64,000 nt of DNA from Paraburkholderia sp. PREW-6R (GTDB lineage: Bacteria; Pseudomonadota; Gammaproteobacteria; Burkholderiales; Burkholderiaceae), in NCBI RefSeq assembly GCF_039621805.1, contig NZ_CP155073.1, positions 1,488,001-1,552,000 on the forward strand. The letters run 5' to 3'. Positions 62,752 through 64,000 of the stretch are shown in pieces (the stretch's first letter is position 1; each line of letters opens with the position of its first letter). A model generated the notes under the pieces. The model saw nothing but the letters and a program-made list of their open reading frames with translations. It made no database searches and was not told the origin of the DNA. A program made the position numbers and the translations under genes.

Positions 62752-63287
62752 GGTGTCTCTGACTGGTTGGAATCGTTGCGAAAGCGGGCGGCATGGCGCG
62801 GGCGAAGCGGCCGAAAGACGGACTCGCGGGTCGCGCAGCCCGTGCGCGACCGTAAGCTTAGCAGCATGGACGCATCGGCTGAATATGTCGAACGGCATAG
62901 CCGGGATCGTCGGCAGTCATGCCGCAAACGCGCGCAAAGCGTACGGAAATGGCCCGGAAAGCGGCCAGAAACCCAGAAAATCGCCCCTCAAAGCGCGGGC
63001 GATCATCGAATCCCGGCTAGGCGCTCAAATAGTTTGCTAAAATATTCGGCTCTTTGGACCCAACCGTGCTGCCGGCCGCCTGTAAGCGCGCGGCGCAGGC
63101 GCGTAATCGATGCAAACCGCGCGATGCAAACCACGCGATGCAAACCGCGCGATGCAAACCGCGCGATGCAAACCGCGCGATGCAATCACGCTCTAGCCAC
63201 GTCGAGCCACCTCGAAAGCGGCGACATCGAAAAGCGGCACGGAGAAGATAACTGATTCGCTCGAATAATTTTAGGACGATTGAAGCC
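62752..63287 (+). promoter_or_regulatory. 536-bp region upstream of tig, with extended -10 promoter and tandem repeat
   Basis: No gene seen. TGCTAAAAT (63035-63043) is an extended -10 element predicting a start near 63050 and a leader of about 238 nt for tig. The leader contains the 14-bp tandem repeat at 63108-63185. Confidence 0.55.
63108..63185 (+). repeat. 14-bp tandem repeat in the tig leader
   Basis: Unit GCGATGCAAACCGC: a first copy lacking its leading G (63108-63120), four full copies (63121-63176, one with C to A change ...CCAC) and a partial (63177-63185). It lies about 100 bp before the trigger factor ATG. Confidence 0.95.
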
Positions 63288-64000
63288 ATGGCTAACGTTG
63301 TTGAGAACCTCGGCAAGCTCGAACGCCGCATCACGATTTCCCTGCCGAAGGATGCCGTGCAGAAGGAAGTGGACTCGCGTATCCGTCAACTCGCGAAGAA
63401 CGTGCGCATGCCGGGCTTCCGCCCGGGCAAGGTGCCGCTCAAGATGGTGACGCAACAGTACTCGGGCCAGGTGGAAGCAGAAGTGCTGAGCGACAAGGTC
63501 GGCAAGGAATTCTTCGACATCAGCCGCGCGGAAAACCTGCGCGTGGCCGGCCAGCCGAGCTTCGCGCCGAAGGCCGACGCAACGGAAGGCGATTACGCAT
63601 TCGACGCGACGTTCGAGGTGTATCCGGAAGTAAAGCTGGGTGACGTCGCGACGGCTGAAATCGAGCGCACCACGACCACCATCACCGAAGCGGAAATCGA
63701 CCGCACGCTCGACATCCTGCGCAAGCAGCGCGTGCACTTCCACGCTCGCGGCGAAGCCGGCGAGCATGGCGACGGTGGCGCCGATACCGCGGCGAAAGAA
63801 GGCGACCGCGTGTCGGTGGACTTCGTCGGCAAGATTGGCGGTGAAGTGTTCGAAGGCGGCAGCGCGGAAGACTTCGCGTTCGTGCTGGGCGAAGGCCGCA
63901 TGCTGCCGGAGTTCGAGCAGGCGGCTACGGGCCTGAAGGTCGGCGAGTCGAAGGAATTCGACCTGGCTTTCCCCGAGGACTATCACGGCAAGGAAGTCGC
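63288..64000 (+). CDS. tig: Trigger factor, N-terminal part (cut by window edge)
   Basis: The frame opens at the ATG at 63288 and stays open to the end, giving about 237 of the usual 450 or so residues. The ribosome-binding domain begins [20 protein letters not shown] and has the signature GFRPGKVP near residue 45. The FKBP-type prolyl isomerase domain follows ([35 protein letters not shown]). Trigger factor is the ribosome-bound chaperone for nascent chains. In most bacteria clpP and clpX follow, outside this window. Confidence 0.96.
   Translation, partial: MANVVENLGKLERRITISLPKDAVQKEVDSRIRQLAKNVRMPGFRPGKVPLKMVTQQYSGQVEAEVLSDKVGKEFFDISRAENLRVAGQPSFAPKADATEGDYAFDATFEVYPEVKLGDVATAEIERTTTTITEAEIDRTLDILRKQRVHFHARGEAGEHGDGGADTAAKEGDRVSVDFVGKIGGEVFEGGSAEDFAFVLGEGRMLPEFEQAATGLKVGESKEFDLAFPEDYHGKEV

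Noticed and set aside
63108..63185. Possible CRISPR or origin iterons
   Set aside because: The 14-bp units are head to tail with no spacers, and no cas, rep or par gene is near. Iteron function cannot be excluded but has no support.

Overview
The window looks like chromosomal DNA of a high-GC betaproteobacterium of the Burkholderiaceae, most likely Paraburkholderia or a close Burkholderia relative. This rests on gene content and order (surE-pcm-nlpD-rpoS with a very long pcm; phaC-phaA-phaB-phaR; an ompR/envZ-type pair of the kind called risA/risS next to ahpC-ahpD), on the protein sequences, and on GC-rich codon use. I see no insertion sequence, prophage, CRISPR array or integrase. Most genes are core. 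The accessory pieces are a two-gene NHEJ locus and a signalling trio.

Layout. 1-2.3 kb: tail of an ABC permease, a strong bidirectional terminator, a quinone oxidoreductase, then surE. 1.6-5.6 kb: stationary-phase operon surE-pcm-nlpD-rpoS, followed by a PolB-like exonuclease and rlmD. 8-11 kb: bamD diverging from rluD-pgeF. 11.6-20.8 kb: polyhydroxyalkanoate region (phaC, phaA, phaB, phaR, then dusC-like and rimO, then a second thiolase of BktB type). 20.9-23.8 kb: exported protein, metC-like lyase, serB. 24.1-28.7 kb: ku, three-domain ligD with a 15-bp minisatellite in its linker, and a small hydrophilic protein. 28.7-31.8 kb: LysR regulator diverging from an oxidoreductase, then an exported protein. 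31.8-33.4 kb: fetAB-type ABC exporter. 33.5-36.7 kb: AsmA-family protein, a 41-residue membrane peptide, a hypothetical protein. 37.1-41.4 kb: CHASE3-like histidine kinase, lone receiver and hybrid kinase. 41.6-48.1 kb, minus strand: mscL, threonine dehydratase-like, argE, mfd. 48.2-53.1 kb: ispD-ispF, ahpC-ahpD, risA-risS. 53.3-57.0 kb: small secreted protein, then a DUF1800/DUF1501 pair. 57.2-63 kb: tRNA-Leu(UAG), a squalene-synthase-fold protein with a degenerate active site, small hypotheticals, DUF3999 protein, MarR regulator, glycerate kinase. 63.3 kb to the edge: start of tig (trigger factor), cut by the window.

How genes work together. phaA (or the BktB-like thiolase) condenses acyl-CoA, phaB reduces it, phaC polymerises it, and phaR should repress in response to polymer. 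Dyads in the phaC promoter and just upstream of phaR are candidate operators. Ku and LigD make a complete bacterial end-joining system, and a near-consensus sigma-54 promoter sits upstream of ku. ahpC and ahpD are separated by a strong terminator, and ahpC has a direct-repeat, OxyR-like upstream region. The 37-41 kb trio has five phosphotransfer modules but no DNA-binding output.

I did not find an obviously new multi-gene system. The best leads are the ku promoter and the ligD minisatellite, the signalling trio without an output domain, the active-site-degenerate squalene-synthase homologue, and several sharply defined regulatory dyads. Motif-based promoter and operator calls come from reading the sequence and are untested.
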